Source: Lysobacteraceae bacterium
GTDB lineage: Bacteria > Pseudomonadota > Gammaproteobacteria > Xanthomonadales > Ahniellaceae
Assembly (NCBI GenBank): GCA_021299185.1
Contig: JAJTHZ010000025.1
Coordinates: 1 to 64,000 of the forward strand
Reading direction: 5' to 3'
Length of the DNA stretch: 64,000 nt
Shown here piece after piece: positions 17,252 through 28,743 of this stretch (position 1 is the first letter of the stretch; every line of letters starts with the position of its first letter). The notes below the pieces were generated by a model. It searched no databases. It was given only the letters and a program-made list of their open reading frames with translations, and was not told the origin of the DNA. Both the position numbers and the translations under genes were made by a program.

Positions 17252-18073
17252 ATGGGCATGCTCAGCTTCGAACGAAAGTACCGGGTGCGTGGCGGCACCC
17301 TGATCGGCGGCGATCTGTTCGACTTCTGGGTCGGACCGTTCTACGTCGGCTTCTTCGGCGTGACGACGATCTTCTTCACGCTGCTGGGCACCGCGCTCAT
17401 CATCTACGGCGCGGCGATCGGACCGACCTGGAACATCTGGCAGATCAACATCGCGCCGCCGGACCTGAAATACGGGCTGGGGCTCGCGCCGCTGAAGGAG
17501 GGCGGGTTGTGGCAGATCATCACGATCTGCGCGATCGGCGCCTTCGTCTCCTGGGCGCTGCGCCAGGCCGAGATCGCCCGCAAGCTCGGCATGGGCTACC
17601 ACGTGCCGATCGCCTTCAGCGTCGCGGTGTTCGCCTACGTCACGCTGGTGGTGTTCCGGCCGGTGCTGATGGGCGCCTGGGGGCACGGCTTCCCGTACGG
17701 CATCTTCAGCCACCTCGACTGGGTGTCGAACACCGGCTACGCCTACCTGCACTTCCACTACAACCCGGCGCACATGATTGCGATCAGCTTCTTCTTCGCG
17801 AACTGCCTCGCGCTGTCGCTGCACGGCGGCCTGATCCTGTCGGCCTCGAACCCGAAGAAGGGCGAGCCGATGAAGACCGCCGAGCACGAGAACACCATGT
17901 TCCGCGACGCGATCGGTTACTCGGTCGGCGCGCTCGGTATCCATCGCGTGGGCCTGTTCCTCGCCCTCAGTGCGGCGTTCTGGAGCGCGGTGTGCATCAT
18001 CATCAGCGGACCGTTCTGGACCCGCGGCTGGCCGGAGTGGTGGGGCTGGTGGCTCAACCTTCCGATCTGGTGA
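17252..18073 (+). CDS. pufL: Photosynthetic reaction centre L subunit
   Basis: PufL, 273 aa, five membrane helices, the L half of the type 2 reaction centre. Conserved histidines are visible: SHLDW (accessory chlorophyll), [11 protein letters not shown] (special pair and iron region) and [10 protein letters not shown] (non-haem iron). It starts [15 protein letters not shown], the standard PufL N-terminus. It lies behind the intercistronic hairpins and 51 bases before pufM. Confidence 0.97.
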   Translation: MGMLSFERKYRVRGGTLIGGDLFDFWVGPFYVGFFGVTTIFFTLLGTALIIYGAAIGPTWNIWQINIAPPDLKYGLGLAPLKEGGLWQIITICAIGAFVSWALRQAEIARKLGMGYHVPIAFSVAVFAYVTLVVFRPVLMGAWGHGFPYGIFSHLDWVSNTGYAYLHFHYNPAHMIAISFFFANCLALSLHGGLILSASNPKKGEPMKTAEHENTMFRDAIGYSVGALGIHRVGLFLALSAAFWSAVCIIISGPFWTRGWPEWWGWWLNLPIW

Positions 18074-18124
18074 CCGTCCACCCGCACGCTGCCATTCCAA
18101 CCATCGACTGAGAGGGCCGATCCC

Positions 18125-19108
18125 ATGGCCGACTACCAGAACATCTTCACCCGGGTGCAGGTCGCCAGCCACGGCTATGCCGGCGTGCCGCTGCCGCCCG
18201 GCACCGGCGGCGGCGAGCGCACCAAGGCCGCGCCGCTGCACAACTACTGGATCGGCAAGATCGGCGACGCGCAGATCGGGCCGATCTACCTCGGCTGGCT
18301 CGGCGTGACCTCGGTGGTCTGCTTCCTGATCGCGTTCGAGATCATCGGGCTCAACATGCTCGCCTCGGTGAACTGGGATCCGGTCCAGTTCGTGCGACAG
18401 CTGTTCTGGCTGGCGCTGGAGCCGCCACCGCCGTCCTACGGACTCGGCTTCCCGCCGCTCAACGACGGCGGCTGGTGGTTGATCGCGGGGTTCTTCCTGA
18501 CGATGTCGCTGCTGCTGTGGTGGTTGCGCATGTACAAGCGGGCCCGCGCGCTGGGCATGGGCACGCACATCCCCTGGGCCTTCGCCAGCGCGATCTGGCT
18601 CTACCTGGTGCTGGGCTTCATCCGACCGCTGGCGATGGGCAGCTGGGGCGAGGCGGTGCCGTTCGGCATCTTCCCGCACCTCGACTGGACCGCGGCGTTC
18701 TCGATCCGCTACGGCAACCTGTTCTACAACCCCTTCCACTGCCTCTCGATCGCCTTCCTCTACGGCTCGGCGGTTCTGTTCGCGATGCACGGGGCGACCG
18801 TGCTCGCCACCACGCGCTACGGCGCCGACCGCGAACTCGAGCAGATCGCCGACCGCGGCACCGCCTTCGAGCGCGGCGGACTGTTCTGGCGCTGGACGAT
18901 GGGCTTCAATGCGACGGCCGAGTCGATCCATCGCTGGGCGTGGTGGTTCGCGGTCCTGACCCCGCTCACCGGCGGCATCGGCATCCTGCTCACCGGCACG
19001 GTGGTCGACAACTGGTACCTGTGGGGCATCGAGCACGGCCTCGTGCCTTCGTATCCGCCGGTCGTTCCCACGCCGGTCGACCCGGCCCTCGCCGGAGGTG
19101 CGCCATGA
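18125..19108 (+). CDS. pufM: Photosynthetic reaction centre M subunit
   Basis: PufM, 327 aa, M half of the reaction centre, binding the primary quinone and, with L, the special pair and iron. Motifs: [28 protein letters not shown] and the iron-ligand Glu in [11 protein letters not shown]; the last His is in SIHRWAWW. The C-terminal extension after WGIEHGLV is typical of RCs that bind a tetrahaem cytochrome. Stop overlaps the start of pufC (ATGA). Confidence 0.97.
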   Translation: MADYQNIFTRVQVASHGYAGVPLPPGTGGGERTKAAPLHNYWIGKIGDAQIGPIYLGWLGVTSVVCFLIAFEIIGLNMLASVNWDPVQFVRQLFWLALEPPPPSYGLGFPPLNDGGWWLIAGFFLTMSLLLWWLRMYKRARALGMGTHIPWAFASAIWLYLVLGFIRPLAMGSWGEAVPFGIFPHLDWTAAFSIRYGNLFYNPFHCLSIAFLYGSAVLFAMHGATVLATTRYGADRELEQIADRGTAFERGGLFWRWTMGFNATAESIHRWAWWFAVLTPLTGGIGILLTGTVVDNWYLWGIEHGLVPSYPPVVPTPVDPALAGGAP

Positions 19109-20226
19109 TCAAGCATTCGATGAGGGTGCCGCTCCGCGTGGCGGGCGTCGCCCTGCTCGCGCTGGCCGCCAGCGGTTGCGAAATGCCGGCGGAACAGAAA
19201 GCGCAGACCGGCTATCGCGGCACCGGCATGATCGATTACCAGAACCCGCGCATCGTCGCCGCCAAGCAGGCCGCCAACGTGGTGCCGCCGGCACAGCCGC
19301 CGGCGCCCGCGGTGGGCCCGCCGGCCTCGCAGGTCTACCAGAACGTGCAGGTGCTCGGCGGGCTCAGCGTCCCGCAGTTCACCCGCCTGATGCTCTCGAT
19401 CACCGCGTGGGTGTCGCCGGAGCAGGGCTGCAACTACTGCCACGAAGGCAACAACCTCGCCTCCGACGCGCTCTACACCAAGGTGGTGTCGCGACGGATG
19501 ATCCAGATGACCCAGCACATCAACGCCGACTGGCAGGCGCACGTCGCGCAGACCGGCGTGACCTGCTGGACCTGCCATCGCGGCAAGCCGGTGCCGTCGG
19601 AGATCTGGTTCAACCACGTCGACCCGCCGCGCGCGCGCCTGGCCGGCAACAACGCGCGCCAGAACAAGGCCGACGAGAACGCGATCGGCATGACCTCGCT
19701 GCCGCAGGACGTCTTCCAGACCTTCCTGCTCGGCGATTCCAACATCCGCGTCACGGGGACCGAGTCCCTGCCGTACGGCAATCGCAGTTCGATCAAGCAG
19801 GCCGAGTGGACCTTCGGCCTCATGGTCCACATGTCCGAAGGCCTCGGCGTGAACTGCACCTATTGCCACAACAGCCGCGCGTTCAACTCGTGGGAGACGA
19901 GCAATCCGGCCCGGGTCACGGCATGGCACGGCATCCAGATGGCGCGTTCGCTCAACAACGAGTATCTCGATCCGCTCAAGCCGGTCTATCCGGCCAACCG
20001 GCTCGGTCCCTCGGGCGATGCGCCGAAGCTCAACTGCGCGACCTGCCACCAGGGCGTGTATAAGCCGATGTACGGCGTCTCGACGCTCGCCAACTACGCC
20101 GAGCTCGCCGCACCGGTGCCGGCCCCCGCGCCGCCGGCGCCACCACCGAGCGATGCGCCGACCGAAGCCCCGGCGGATGCCCCGGCGTCGGCACAGGCCA
20201 CGCCTTCGTCACCGCCGGCCGGCTGA
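19105..20226 (+). CDS. pufC: Reaction-centre tetrahaem cytochrome c subunit
   Basis: PufC, 373 aa, periplasmic electron donor to the oxidised special pair. Signal peptide with lipobox LAASGC (Cys26-27 region), so it is probably lipid-anchored. Four CxxCH haem sites are present in order: CNYCH, CWTCH, CTYCH and CATCH. The last 45 residues are a low-complexity Pro/Ala tail. It overlaps pufM by four bases and is the final puf gene; a hairpin follows at 20241. Confidence 0.96.
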   Translation: MIKHSMRVPLRVAGVALLALAASGCEMPAEQKAQTGYRGTGMIDYQNPRIVAAKQAANVVPPAQPPAPAVGPPASQVYQNVQVLGGLSVPQFTRLMLSITAWVSPEQGCNYCHEGNNLASDALYTKVVSRRMIQMTQHINADWQAHVAQTGVTCWTCHRGKPVPSEIWFNHVDPPRARLAGNNARQNKADENAIGMTSLPQDVFQTFLLGDSNIRVTGTESLPYGNRSSIKQAEWTFGLMVHMSEGLGVNCTYCHNSRAFNSWETSNPARVTAWHGIQMARSLNNEYLDPLKPVYPANRLGPSGDAPKLNCATCHQGVYKPMYGVSTLANYAELAAPVPAPAPPAPPPSDAPTEAPADAPASAQATPSSPPAG

Positions 20227-20240
20227 TCGGACGACGCAAC

Positions 20241-20262
20241 GGGCGGCGAATCGACGCCGCCC
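20241..20262 (+). terminator. Terminator-like hairpin after pufC
   Basis: GGGCGGCG (20241-20248) / CGCCGCCC (20255-20262) with a 6-base loop, 15 bases after the pufC stop, followed by only two T's. It sits in the convergent gap before the minus-strand genes. Likely end of the bch-puf transcript, though the T-tract is weak. No gene is seen in 20263-20409. Confidence 0.6.
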
Positions 20263-20409
20263 TTGCGGGCCAAGACCGGCCGGTGCCTCGATCGCACCGG
20301 CGCACATGGCGCAGGGCTCGCCTGCGCCGGGTCAGGCGTCGTCGGTGACGCCGTCGCGGCGTGCGCCGCGGGCCGGCGTCGCGCCGTTCCCGGATCGCCG
20401 CCCGGCGGC

Positions 20410-20667
20410 TCAGCGCCGCGGTGGCAGCCGCCCACCGATGTCCGCGGCATGGCAGGCGAGCGCGCACGCCATCGCGGCCGCGACCCACGGCCAGGCCAGT
20501 CCGGCCAGCGCCATGCGCCATGCGAGGAGCACGCAGCCGCCGGCCGCCAGCGTCAGCAGCAGGCGGCGTGCGGCCGCGCCGCGCCAGGCCAGCAGCACGA
20601 CCGCCTCGGCGATGACCGCCAGCAGGGCGAGATCGACCAGGCGGGTGGCCGTGAGCCATTCGGCCAT
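20410..20667 (-). CDS. Small three-helix membrane protein next to tspO
   Basis: 85-aa protein with three predicted membrane helices (around residues 9-28, 33-50 and 55-72) and a short charged tail. ATG 20667 lies 18 bases after the tspO stop, so it is the last gene of bch2-bchP-tspO-x. No family recognised. The hydrophobic pattern and operon position support a real gene. It might assist TspO or late bacteriochlorophyll steps; this is guesswork. Confidence 0.6.
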   Translation of the reverse strand: MAEWLTATRLVDLALLAVIAEAVVLLAWRGAAARRLLLTLAAGGCVLLAWRMALAGLAWPWVAAAMACALACHAADIGGRLPPRR

Positions 20668-20684
20668 GGCCGCGAGGAGTCCGC

Positions 20685-21182
20685 TCAACCGCCGGCGAAC
20701 GGCGCGTTGAGCTGCACGATGGTGAGGTTCAGGAAGGCCGCGAAGCCCACCCACGCGAGGTAGGGCGTCAACAGCAGGCTGGCCAGCCGCGACCACGGCC
20801 ACACCAGGAAGATCAGCGCGGCGATCGACAGCCACAGCAGGCCGACGCCGGCCACCGCCCAGTCAGGCCGCTGCAGGCGGAAGAACAGCACGCTCCAGCC
20901 CACGTTCAGTGCCAGGTTGACCGCGAACGCCCACAGCAGGTGCCGGCGCGCGGCGCCGTCCGGCGCGCGCAGCCAGGCCAGCGTCGCGGCCACCACACAC
21001 AGCGCGTAGATCGTCGTCCAGACCGGCCCGAAGGCCCAGTCGGGCGGCTGCCAGGTGGGCTTGGCCAGTTCGCGATACCAGGGACCGAGGTCGGTCGCGA
21101 GGCGTCCGGCGATGCTGGCACCGATCGCGGCGGCGAACGCGGCCAGCGCCGGCCGCCAGGGCGGGCGTGGCACGGCATTCAT
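20685..21182 (-). CDS. tspO: TspO/MBR family tryptophan-rich sensory protein
   Basis: TspO, 165 aa, five membrane helices. Family motifs: WYRELAKPTWQPPDWAFGPVWTTIY near residue 35 and ALNVGWSVLFF near residue 91. TspO binds porphyrins, and in Rhodobacter sphaeroides it dampens photosynthesis-gene expression under oxygen. ATG 21182 overlaps the bchP stop (ATGA), so translation is coupled to the geranylgeranyl reductase. A role in tetrapyrrole sensing fits the position. Confidence 0.92.
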   Translation of the reverse strand: MNAVPRPPWRPALAAFAAAIGASIAGRLATDLGPWYRELAKPTWQPPDWAFGPVWTTIYALCVVAATLAWLRAPDGAARRHLLWAFAVNLALNVGWSVLFFRLQRPDWAVAGVGLLWLSIAALIFLVWPWSRLASLLLTPYLAWVGFAAFLNLTIVQLNAPFAGG

Positions 21183-22396
21183 GCGCGCGCGAACCCCAGC
21201 AGGTGCGCGAGGTCCTTGAAGAAGATTCGCACGTGCGCCATCGGCTTCTTGCGCACCAATTCCTTGTTCATGTAGGACTCGAAGGTCAGTTTCTGCACGT
21301 CCTCGTCGCGGCAGATGCTGACGAAACTCTCGCGGCGCTTCTCGCTGGTGTACCAGAAGCGCTGCATGATCCCGAGCACCCAGAACACGCGGCCGTGCAG
21401 TTTCATGAAGCGCTTGCGCGCCAGCCGCAGCGCGCGCACGTCGCCGGTGGCGAGCAGGGTGTCGGCCGCCTCGGCGGCGAACTGGCCGCCGATCATCGCG
21501 TAGTAGATGCCCTCGCCGGATGCGGGCGCGACCACACCGGCGGCGTCGCCGGCCAGCACCACGTCGCGTCCGTTGTCCCAGCGCGGCAGCGGCTTGAGCG
21601 GGATCGGCGCGCCTTCGCGGCGCACCGTCTCGCCGGTGAGCCCGCACTTCTCGCGCAGCGCCGCCACTGAGTGGCGCATCTTGAAGCCCTTGTTGGCGGT
21701 GCCGGTGCCGACGCTGGTGTTCGGGCCGTGCGGGAACACCCACGAGTAGAAGTCGGGCGACAGCGCGCCACGGTAGATGACGTCGCAGCGCCGCGGATCG
21801 AAATCGGCGCCGGCCTCCGGCGCCGGCGAGCGCACGATCTCGTGGTAGGCGAACACGAACTTGCCGCGGTCGGCGCCCGGCACGGCCTGCCGCGCGACCT
21901 GCGAACTCGCGCCGTCGGCGCCGATCACGGCGCGCGCGCGCACCGCCTGCGGCTCGCCCTCGCCGTCGTCGTCACCGGTGGCGTCGTAGCGCACGATCGC
22001 GGTGCCGTCGGCGTCGCGGTCGATCGCCGTGAAGCGTCCCGCGCGCTGCACCGCGCCGCAGGCGACGGCGCGCGCGCGCAACCACGGGTCGAAGTGCTCG
22101 CGGTCGACCATGCCGACGAAGCCGTTCTCGATCGGGATGTCGACCTTGGCGTCGGAGGGCGACACCATGCGCGCCGAGGTGATGCGCGCGACCAGCAGTT
22201 CGTCGGGAATGCCGAAGTCGCGGATCAGGCGCGGCGGGATCGCGCCGCCACAGGGCTTGATGCGCCCGGCGCGGTCGAGCAGCAGGACCGAGCGGCCCTT
22301 GCGCGCGAGTTCGTGCGCCGCGGTCGCGCCGGCGGGGCCGCCGCCGACCACCACCACGTCGAACTGTTCGAGGCTGGGCTTGGGGATTGCGTTCAT
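21179..22396 (-). CDS. bchP: Geranylgeranyl diphosphate/bacteriochlorophyll reductase
   Basis: BchP, 405 aa, FAD-dependent reductase that saturates the geranylgeranyl tail to phytyl. N-terminal Rossmann motif VVVVGGGPAGATAAHELARKG near residue 14, then the family block RAGRIKPCGGAIPPRL; VVLAGDAAGVVAPASGEGIYYAM is the second FAD motif. Overlaps bch2 upstream and tspO downstream by four bases each. Confidence 0.95.
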   Translation of the reverse strand: MNAIPKPSLEQFDVVVVGGGPAGATAAHELARKGRSVLLLDRAGRIKPCGGAIPPRLIRDFGIPDELLVARITSARMVSPSDAKVDIPIENGFVGMVDREHFDPWLRARAVACGAVQRAGRFTAIDRDADGTAIVRYDATGDDDGEGEPQAVRARAVIGADGASSQVARQAVPGADRGKFVFAYHEIVRSPAPEAGADFDPRRCDVIYRGALSPDFYSWVFPHGPNTSVGTGTANKGFKMRHSVAALREKCGLTGETVRREGAPIPLKPLPRWDNGRDVVLAGDAAGVVAPASGEGIYYAMIGGQFAAEAADTLLATGDVRALRLARKRFMKLHGRVFWVLGIMQRFWYTSEKRRESFVSICRDEDVQKLTFESYMNKELVRKKPMAHVRIFFKDLAHLLGFARA

Positions 22397-23763
22397 GCGG
22401 GGTGCTCCTGCGTGCCGAGCGGCGCCTGCGGGCGCGGCGGCGTGGGGATCCGGCTGGTGGCCGGTGGGGCGTCGAGCCGCAGCGCGAGCCACGCGGCAGC
22501 CACGAAAAGAATGGCCTCGAGGCCGAACACCAGGGCATAGGCGGGACCCGGGCCGTCGAGCAGGCCGCGCGCGAGGTCGCTGCCGGCCGCGCCGACGAAG
22601 CCACCGAGCGCGAAGGCGATCGCCTGCGCCGCGCCCCACAGGCCCATGCGCACGCCTTCGCGTCGCGCATGCCCGCAGGCGGCGTGGGCCATCATCGAGC
22701 CGATGGCCGCCACCGCGAACGCGCCGTTGGCGACCCCCAGCACGAACACGTTCGCCGCGAGCGGCCAGCCGGGCCCCGCGTGGCCCGCGGTGGCGAGGCC
22801 GGCCAGCGCGATCGCGGAGGCGAGGCAACCGCCGACCGTCCATCCGCGCAACGAGCCGAGCCGCGCGCCGCCGATCACGCTGCAGGCGAACGCGACCACC
22901 AGCATGCCGGCCAGCACGCCGCCATGCTGCAGGCTGGCCAGGCGCGTCGATTCGCCGGGCGTCATGCCGAACACGGTGCCGGCGAATGGCTCGAGGATCA
23001 GGTCCTGCGCGCTGTAGGCGAGCATCGAGACGAAGATGAACACGGTGAAGCGGCGCGCACTCGCCTCGCTCCAGACCTCGGCCATCGCGGCGCGGAAGGA
23101 GGCCGCCGGCGCCGGCGCGGGGGCTTCGGCCGGTGCGCGATCGCGCCGCGCGGCGCCACGCTCCAGACCGCGCAGCGCGACCAGGGTGACGCCGAGGGCG
23201 CCGATCGACACCGCGGCGGTCAGCACCAGCAGGCGGGTCCCGGAATAGGGATCCAGCCACGCGCCCACCAGCACGGTGGAGGCGACGAAGCCGACGATCA
23301 TCATCAGCCAGACCACGGTGGCGGCGGCGGCGCGACGGCGCTCGTCGACGCGGGTGGCGAGCAGGACCAGCAGGTTGGTGCCCGCGGCGCCGACGCCGAA
23401 GCCGACCAGCAGGAACGCCAGCACGCTGGTCGCAAGCCCGAGTCCCGTGGCGACCTCGAAGGCGACGATGCCGGCCGCGGCCAGCACCGCGCCGGCACCG
23501 AGGGTGGCCATGCCGCCCATGATCCAGGGCGTGCGTCGGCCGCCGACATCGGAGCCGTGGCCGAAGCGCGGGCGCGACAGCTGGACCGCGTAGTGCAGGG
23601 CGACCAGCGCGCCCGGCAGCATCGCCGGCAGCGCGAGTTCCACCACCATCACCCGGTTCATCGTCGAGGTGGTCAGCACCACGATCGCGCCCAGCGCGGC
23701 CTGCACCAGGCCGAGGCGCACGATGCCGGACCAGCCGAGCGACGGCGTGCTCAAGCGGTGCAC
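22393..23763 (-). CDS. bch2: Bch2/PucC-family (BCD) major facilitator
   Basis: Membrane protein of about 456 aa with 12 predicted helices, of the BCD family (PucC, LhaA, Bch2), proposed to deliver bacteriochlorophyll to antenna assembly. The opening STMNRVMVVELALPAMLPGALVALHYAVQLSRPRFG block is the Bch2 type, distinct from LhaA (35684) and PucC (42850) here. Start uncertain: GTG 23763 is used; TTG 23754 has the better AGGG spacing. The open frame further upstream to 23967 lacks membrane character and is not included. bchG, its usual neighbour, is absent. Confidence 0.88.
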   Translation of the reverse strand: MHRLSTPSLGWSGIVRLGLVQAALGAIVVLTTSTMNRVMVVELALPAMLPGALVALHYAVQLSRPRFGHGSDVGGRRTPWIMGGMATLGAGAVLAAAGIVAFEVATGLGLATSVLAFLLVGFGVGAAGTNLLVLLATRVDERRRAAAATVVWLMMIVGFVASTVLVGAWLDPYSGTRLLVLTAAVSIGALGVTLVALRGLERGAARRDRAPAEAPAPAPAASFRAAMAEVWSEASARRFTVFIFVSMLAYSAQDLILEPFAGTVFGMTPGESTRLASLQHGGVLAGMLVVAFACSVIGGARLGSLRGWTVGGCLASAIALAGLATAGHAGPGWPLAANVFVLGVANGAFAVAAIGSMMAHAACGHARREGVRMGLWGAAQAIAFALGGFVGAAGSDLARGLLDGPGPAYALVFGLEAILFVAAAWLALRLDAPPATSRIPTPPRPQAPLGTQEHPA

Positions 23764-23980
23764 CCTGCGTTGCTGCGGCGCGTCCACGATCCGCCGGCGT
23801 GGCGGCCGGCGATGCGCCGGCGCTCGATCACCGGATCGGTCGATGCGGTCCGCCCGCGCCCCAGGCCGGATTGGCGCAGGGGGGTGTGGATCCGGGGGTC
23901 CGCGACTGCGGAAAGGGCTGGACGGGCCATGGGACCGCCTCGCGAGGGCCGGTCGCCAGAGTTCCACAGGCCGACGCGCT

Positions 23981-23998
23981 TGTCCAGTCCGGTTGACA
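23981..23998 (-). promoter_or_regulatory. PpsR/CrtJ operator upstream of bch2-bchP-tspO
   Basis: Perfect TGT-N12-ACA (TGTCCAGTCCGGTTGACA), with a half site TGTCAA at 24005-24010 which reads TTGACA (a -35) on the minus strand. It lies in the 275-base gene-free stretch between the 52-aa gene and bch2 and is placed to control the leftward bch2 operon. I see nothing else in 23764-24038. Confidence 0.7.
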
Positions 23999-24038
23999 CC
24001 TGATTGTCAACCGCGCCGGTCGCCGTAATGTGAAGGCG

Positions 24039-24197
24039 TCAGCCCGGCGGGTGGCCGGCGTCCGGCGGTCCGGCGCGCTCGTCGATCGGCGCGGGACGGC
24101 GTTTGGCGGGGCGGCAGGTGATCCACGCCTCGACGGCCAGTACCAGCAGGGCCCCGAGGATCACCCAGTCGAGCACCGGCACCCCGAGGAAGGTCAT
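24039..24197 (-). CDS. Small membrane protein downstream of ppsR
   Basis: 52-aa protein whose ATG overlaps the ppsR stop (ATGA), so it is translationally coupled to the repressor. Residues 7-27 (VPVLDWVILGALLVLAVEAWI) form one membrane helix. The rest is a Pro/Arg-rich cytoplasmic tail containing CRPAKRRPAPIDERA. No family recognised. A small membrane partner of PpsR or AerR is conceivable, but nothing in the sequence proves it. Confidence 0.6.
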   Translation of the reverse strand: MTFLGVPVLDWVILGALLVLAVEAWITCRPAKRRPAPIDERAGPPDAGHPPG

Positions 24198-25678
24198 CAC
24201 GGCGCGGGGCCGCTGTCCTCGGTTTCGGCGCCCGCGTCGATCAGGCCGTAGCGGCGCAGCTTGACGTACAGGCTCTGGCGGCTGAGACCCAGCACCTCCG
24301 CGGCCGAGGCGCGGTTGTTCTGCGTCAGTTGCAGCGCGGCCTCGATGCACAGCTTCTCGACCAGGTCGGTGGCGTCGCGGACCAGGTCCTTGAGCGGCAC
24401 GCGGCCGACCAGTTCGGTGAGCTGCCCGACCGAGATCGGCAGTTCGGCGCCCTGCGCGGGCTCGGTCACCACCCGGCGGCCGACGTTGCGGATGTTGAAG
24501 CCCATGCACGGCGGATCGGCGACCGGGATCGACACGCCGGAGATCTCGACCTCGGCGGTGGCGCCGTGCTCGCTGGTCAGGGTGGTGCCGAACAGGCGGA
24601 TGCTGCCGTGCTGGCGCAGGTTCGCCATCAGCACGCTGAAGTCGACCCGCGAGCGGCCGATCCAGTGGTCCAGCGACTCGCCGCGCACCTGGGTCTCGGT
24701 GGGGGCCTGCACGAGGTCGAGGAAGGCGCGGTTGGCGCCGATCACGCGGCCATCGAGGTCGGTGACCACGAAGGCATCGATCGCGTGCTCGAGCGCGCGC
24801 AGCACCGCCTTCGAGCCCGGCGCCACGGCCACGTCGCTGCGCGGGGCGGAGATCCGCAGCAGGTACAGCGCGTCGTTGCCCTGCCGGAAATAGAACGAGG
24901 AGACCATCAGTTCGCGGCGCTCGGGGCCGAGCCGCATCGCGACCTCGTCGGCGCGGCCGGAGGCGCGCACGCCGGCGACCAGGCCCTGCACCGACTGCGC
25001 GCCGGCCGCGCCCAGCGCTTCGGCGAGCGTGCGCCCGACCAGGCGCTTGCTGTTCTCGCCGAGCAGCTCGCCGGCGGCCGGGTTGGCCTCGACCACCCGC
25101 TCGCTGGCGGCATCGACGATCAGGATCGCCTCCGACGACATCTGGAACAGCATCCGGTAGCGCGTCTCGACGTTGCGCAGGCGCCAGTAGTCGCGCTCGA
25201 GCGACTGCTGGGCGTCGACCAGGCGCTGCTGCAGCGCCGCCATGTCGCGCAGGTCGCGGCCGAAGGCGACCACGCGGCCGTCGGGTCCCACGCGCGCGGC
25301 CGAGAACAGCACGGGCACGTCGCCACCGCGGGCCGAGGCCTGGTTGACGTGGCGCCACTTGTGCGGCGCCGGATCGCCCGCGTCGTGCAGCAGGGCCTCG
25401 ACCTTGGCGCGGCTGTCGGGCGTGACGGTTTCCACCCAGGGCTGGCCGACCAGCCGACGGTAGCCCTCCTTGGCCATCTCGTCCGAGCCGGTGTACACCT
25501 CGAGCACCACGCCGTCGCGGTCCAGCACGAGGGTCAGGTCGGCCGCCGACGACAGCAGCGCGGCGGTCGACGCCGCATCGAGCCCGCCAAGCAGACCGCC
25601 GGGGGTCTCGACGAGTTTCACGCGCTGGGTTCTCGGTTGGGCATCGGTCTGGGCGACCTCGGACAGCGGTTTCTGCAC
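24197..25678 (-). CDS. ppsR: Photosynthesis gene repressor PpsR/CrtJ
   Basis: PpsR, 493 aa, redox-responsive repressor of bch, crt and puc genes, binding TGT-N12-ACA. Order: N-terminal PAS-like domain (about residues 30-140), a coiled helix (QQRLVDAQQSLERDYWRLRN), PAS1 (about 165-275), PAS2 (about 290-400), and a Fis-type helix-turn-helix (about 445-485; NNRASAAEVLGLSRQSLYVKL). Cys444 at the head of the HTH corresponds to the redox-active Cys of CrtJ. GTG 25678 follows GGAG by 5 bases. It lies 25 bases after aerR. Confidence 0.95.
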   Translation of the reverse strand: MQKPLSEVAQTDAQPRTQRVKLVETPGGLLGGLDAASTAALLSSAADLTLVLDRDGVVLEVYTGSDEMAKEGYRRLVGQPWVETVTPDSRAKVEALLHDAGDPAPHKWRHVNQASARGGDVPVLFSAARVGPDGRVVAFGRDLRDMAALQQRLVDAQQSLERDYWRLRNVETRYRMLFQMSSEAILIVDAASERVVEANPAAGELLGENSKRLVGRTLAEALGAAGAQSVQGLVAGVRASGRADEVAMRLGPERRELMVSSFYFRQGNDALYLLRISAPRSDVAVAPGSKAVLRALEHAIDAFVVTDLDGRVIGANRAFLDLVQAPTETQVRGESLDHWIGRSRVDFSVLMANLRQHGSIRLFGTTLTSEHGATAEVEISGVSIPVADPPCMGFNIRNVGRRVVTEPAQGAELPISVGQLTELVGRVPLKDLVRDATDLVEKLCIEAALQLTQNNRASAAEVLGLSRQSLYVKLRRYGLIDAGAETEDSGPAP

Positions 25679-25703
25679 GGCGACTCCGACGGACGGCGCT
25701 CGA

Positions 25704-26597
25704 TCAGCGGGGAGGCCTCGCCCGGCGGCGCACCGTCGGCGCCAGCAGGGATTCGGCCTCGCCAAGCATATCGCGCGGATCGCCGGCGACCGCGTCGGCC
25801 CCCAGCCATGCCCCGTCGTCACGCAACGTCTCCACCGCCGGCCCACCGATCACCACCCGCACCCGCGCATTGCGCGAGGCGCGGCGGATCGCGGCGACAT
25901 CGGCGCCGAGCGCCTGCAGGCGTTCGCCACAGGTCGCGGCGACCTCGACCACGTCGAACCATTGCTCGCGCAGCAGCGCGCCCAGGCGTTCGCGCGACGT
26001 CGGCGGCGCGCGCCATACGTCCCAGCCGGCCTGGTGGAAGAACTCCGCCGCCACGCAGCGGTAGAACTCGGTGACCATGTACAGCCCGAGCATGCTCTGC
26101 TCGGCGGGCGCGGACACCAGCAGCACGCGCCGCCCGCACGATACGGCGCGGCCGCCGCCGGCGAGGTCCGCGCCGAGTTCGTGCAGCGACTGCTGAAGGT
26201 GGAGCATGCCCACCGCCAGTTCCTCGTAGCGGCACAGGTCGGCCGCCCAGCAGCGCGCGAGATGGCGGGCCGCCGGCACCAGCAGGTCGAGCATCAGCGT
26301 CCCGGCATCGACGCCGGCCGCGCGCAGCCGCGCGATCTCGGCCGAGGGGGCCTCGGGTCCGCCGCTGCAGGCCAGTCGCGCGAAGTTCGCCACCACGTCG
26401 GGCGCGGCACCCGCGCCCGCGGCGGCGTCGGCCCGTGGGGCCTCGGGCAGCCGCGGAATCGTCGACTGCGGCGGTCGGGCAGGGGCGTCCAGCGGCGCGC
26501 CGGACGGCTCGCGCATCCGCGCGCCCGCGCCCGCCTTGCGACCCGCACCCCGCCAGCCGCGGCGTGTACTGACACGGTCCGGTGTCAAGCCATCCAT
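25704..26597 (-). CDS. aerR: PpsR antirepressor AerR/PpaA (B12-binding, SCHIC-type)
   Basis: AerR/PpaA, 297 aa, light- and cobalamin-responsive antirepressor that counters PpsR/CrtJ. The first 80 or so residues are a disordered Arg/Pro/Ala stretch. A helical part (LLVPAARHLARCWAADLCRYEELAVGMLH) precedes a Rossmann-like B12-binding domain (VLLVSAPAEQSMLGLYMV, then DVVEVAATC and VRVVIGGPAV). ATG 26597 has GGAGG 7 bases upstream. It is divergent from bchF across an operator palindrome, and next to ppsR as in other phototrophs. Confidence 0.9.
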   Translation of the reverse strand: MDGLTPDRVSTRRGWRGAGRKAGAGARMREPSGAPLDAPARPPQSTIPRLPEAPRADAAAGAGAAPDVVANFARLACSGGPEAPSAEIARLRAAGVDAGTLMLDLLVPAARHLARCWAADLCRYEELAVGMLHLQQSLHELGADLAGGGRAVSCGRRVLLVSAPAEQSMLGLYMVTEFYRCVAAEFFHQAGWDVWRAPPTSRERLGALLREQWFDVVEVAATCGERLQALGADVAAIRRASRNARVRVVIGGPAVETLRDDGAWLGADAVAGDPRDMLGEAESLLAPTVRRRARPPR

Positions 26598-26633
26598 CGG
26601 GTTACCTCCGTACCGTTCGACCTGTCGCGCTGA

Positions 26634-28742
<2,109 letters not shown>

Positions 28743-28743
28743 C

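Noticed and set aside
23764-23967. N-terminal extension of Bch2 to an ATG at 23967
   Set aside because: The added residues are Arg/Pro-rich without similarity to the family, and the segment lies downstream of the operator where a leader is expected.
26570-26587. Palindrome TGACAC-N6-GTGTCA as a PpsR site
   Set aside because: It lies in codons 4-9 of aerR and has the half sites in the inverse arrangement and spacing (ACA-N8-TGT). It may be chance or another factor's site.
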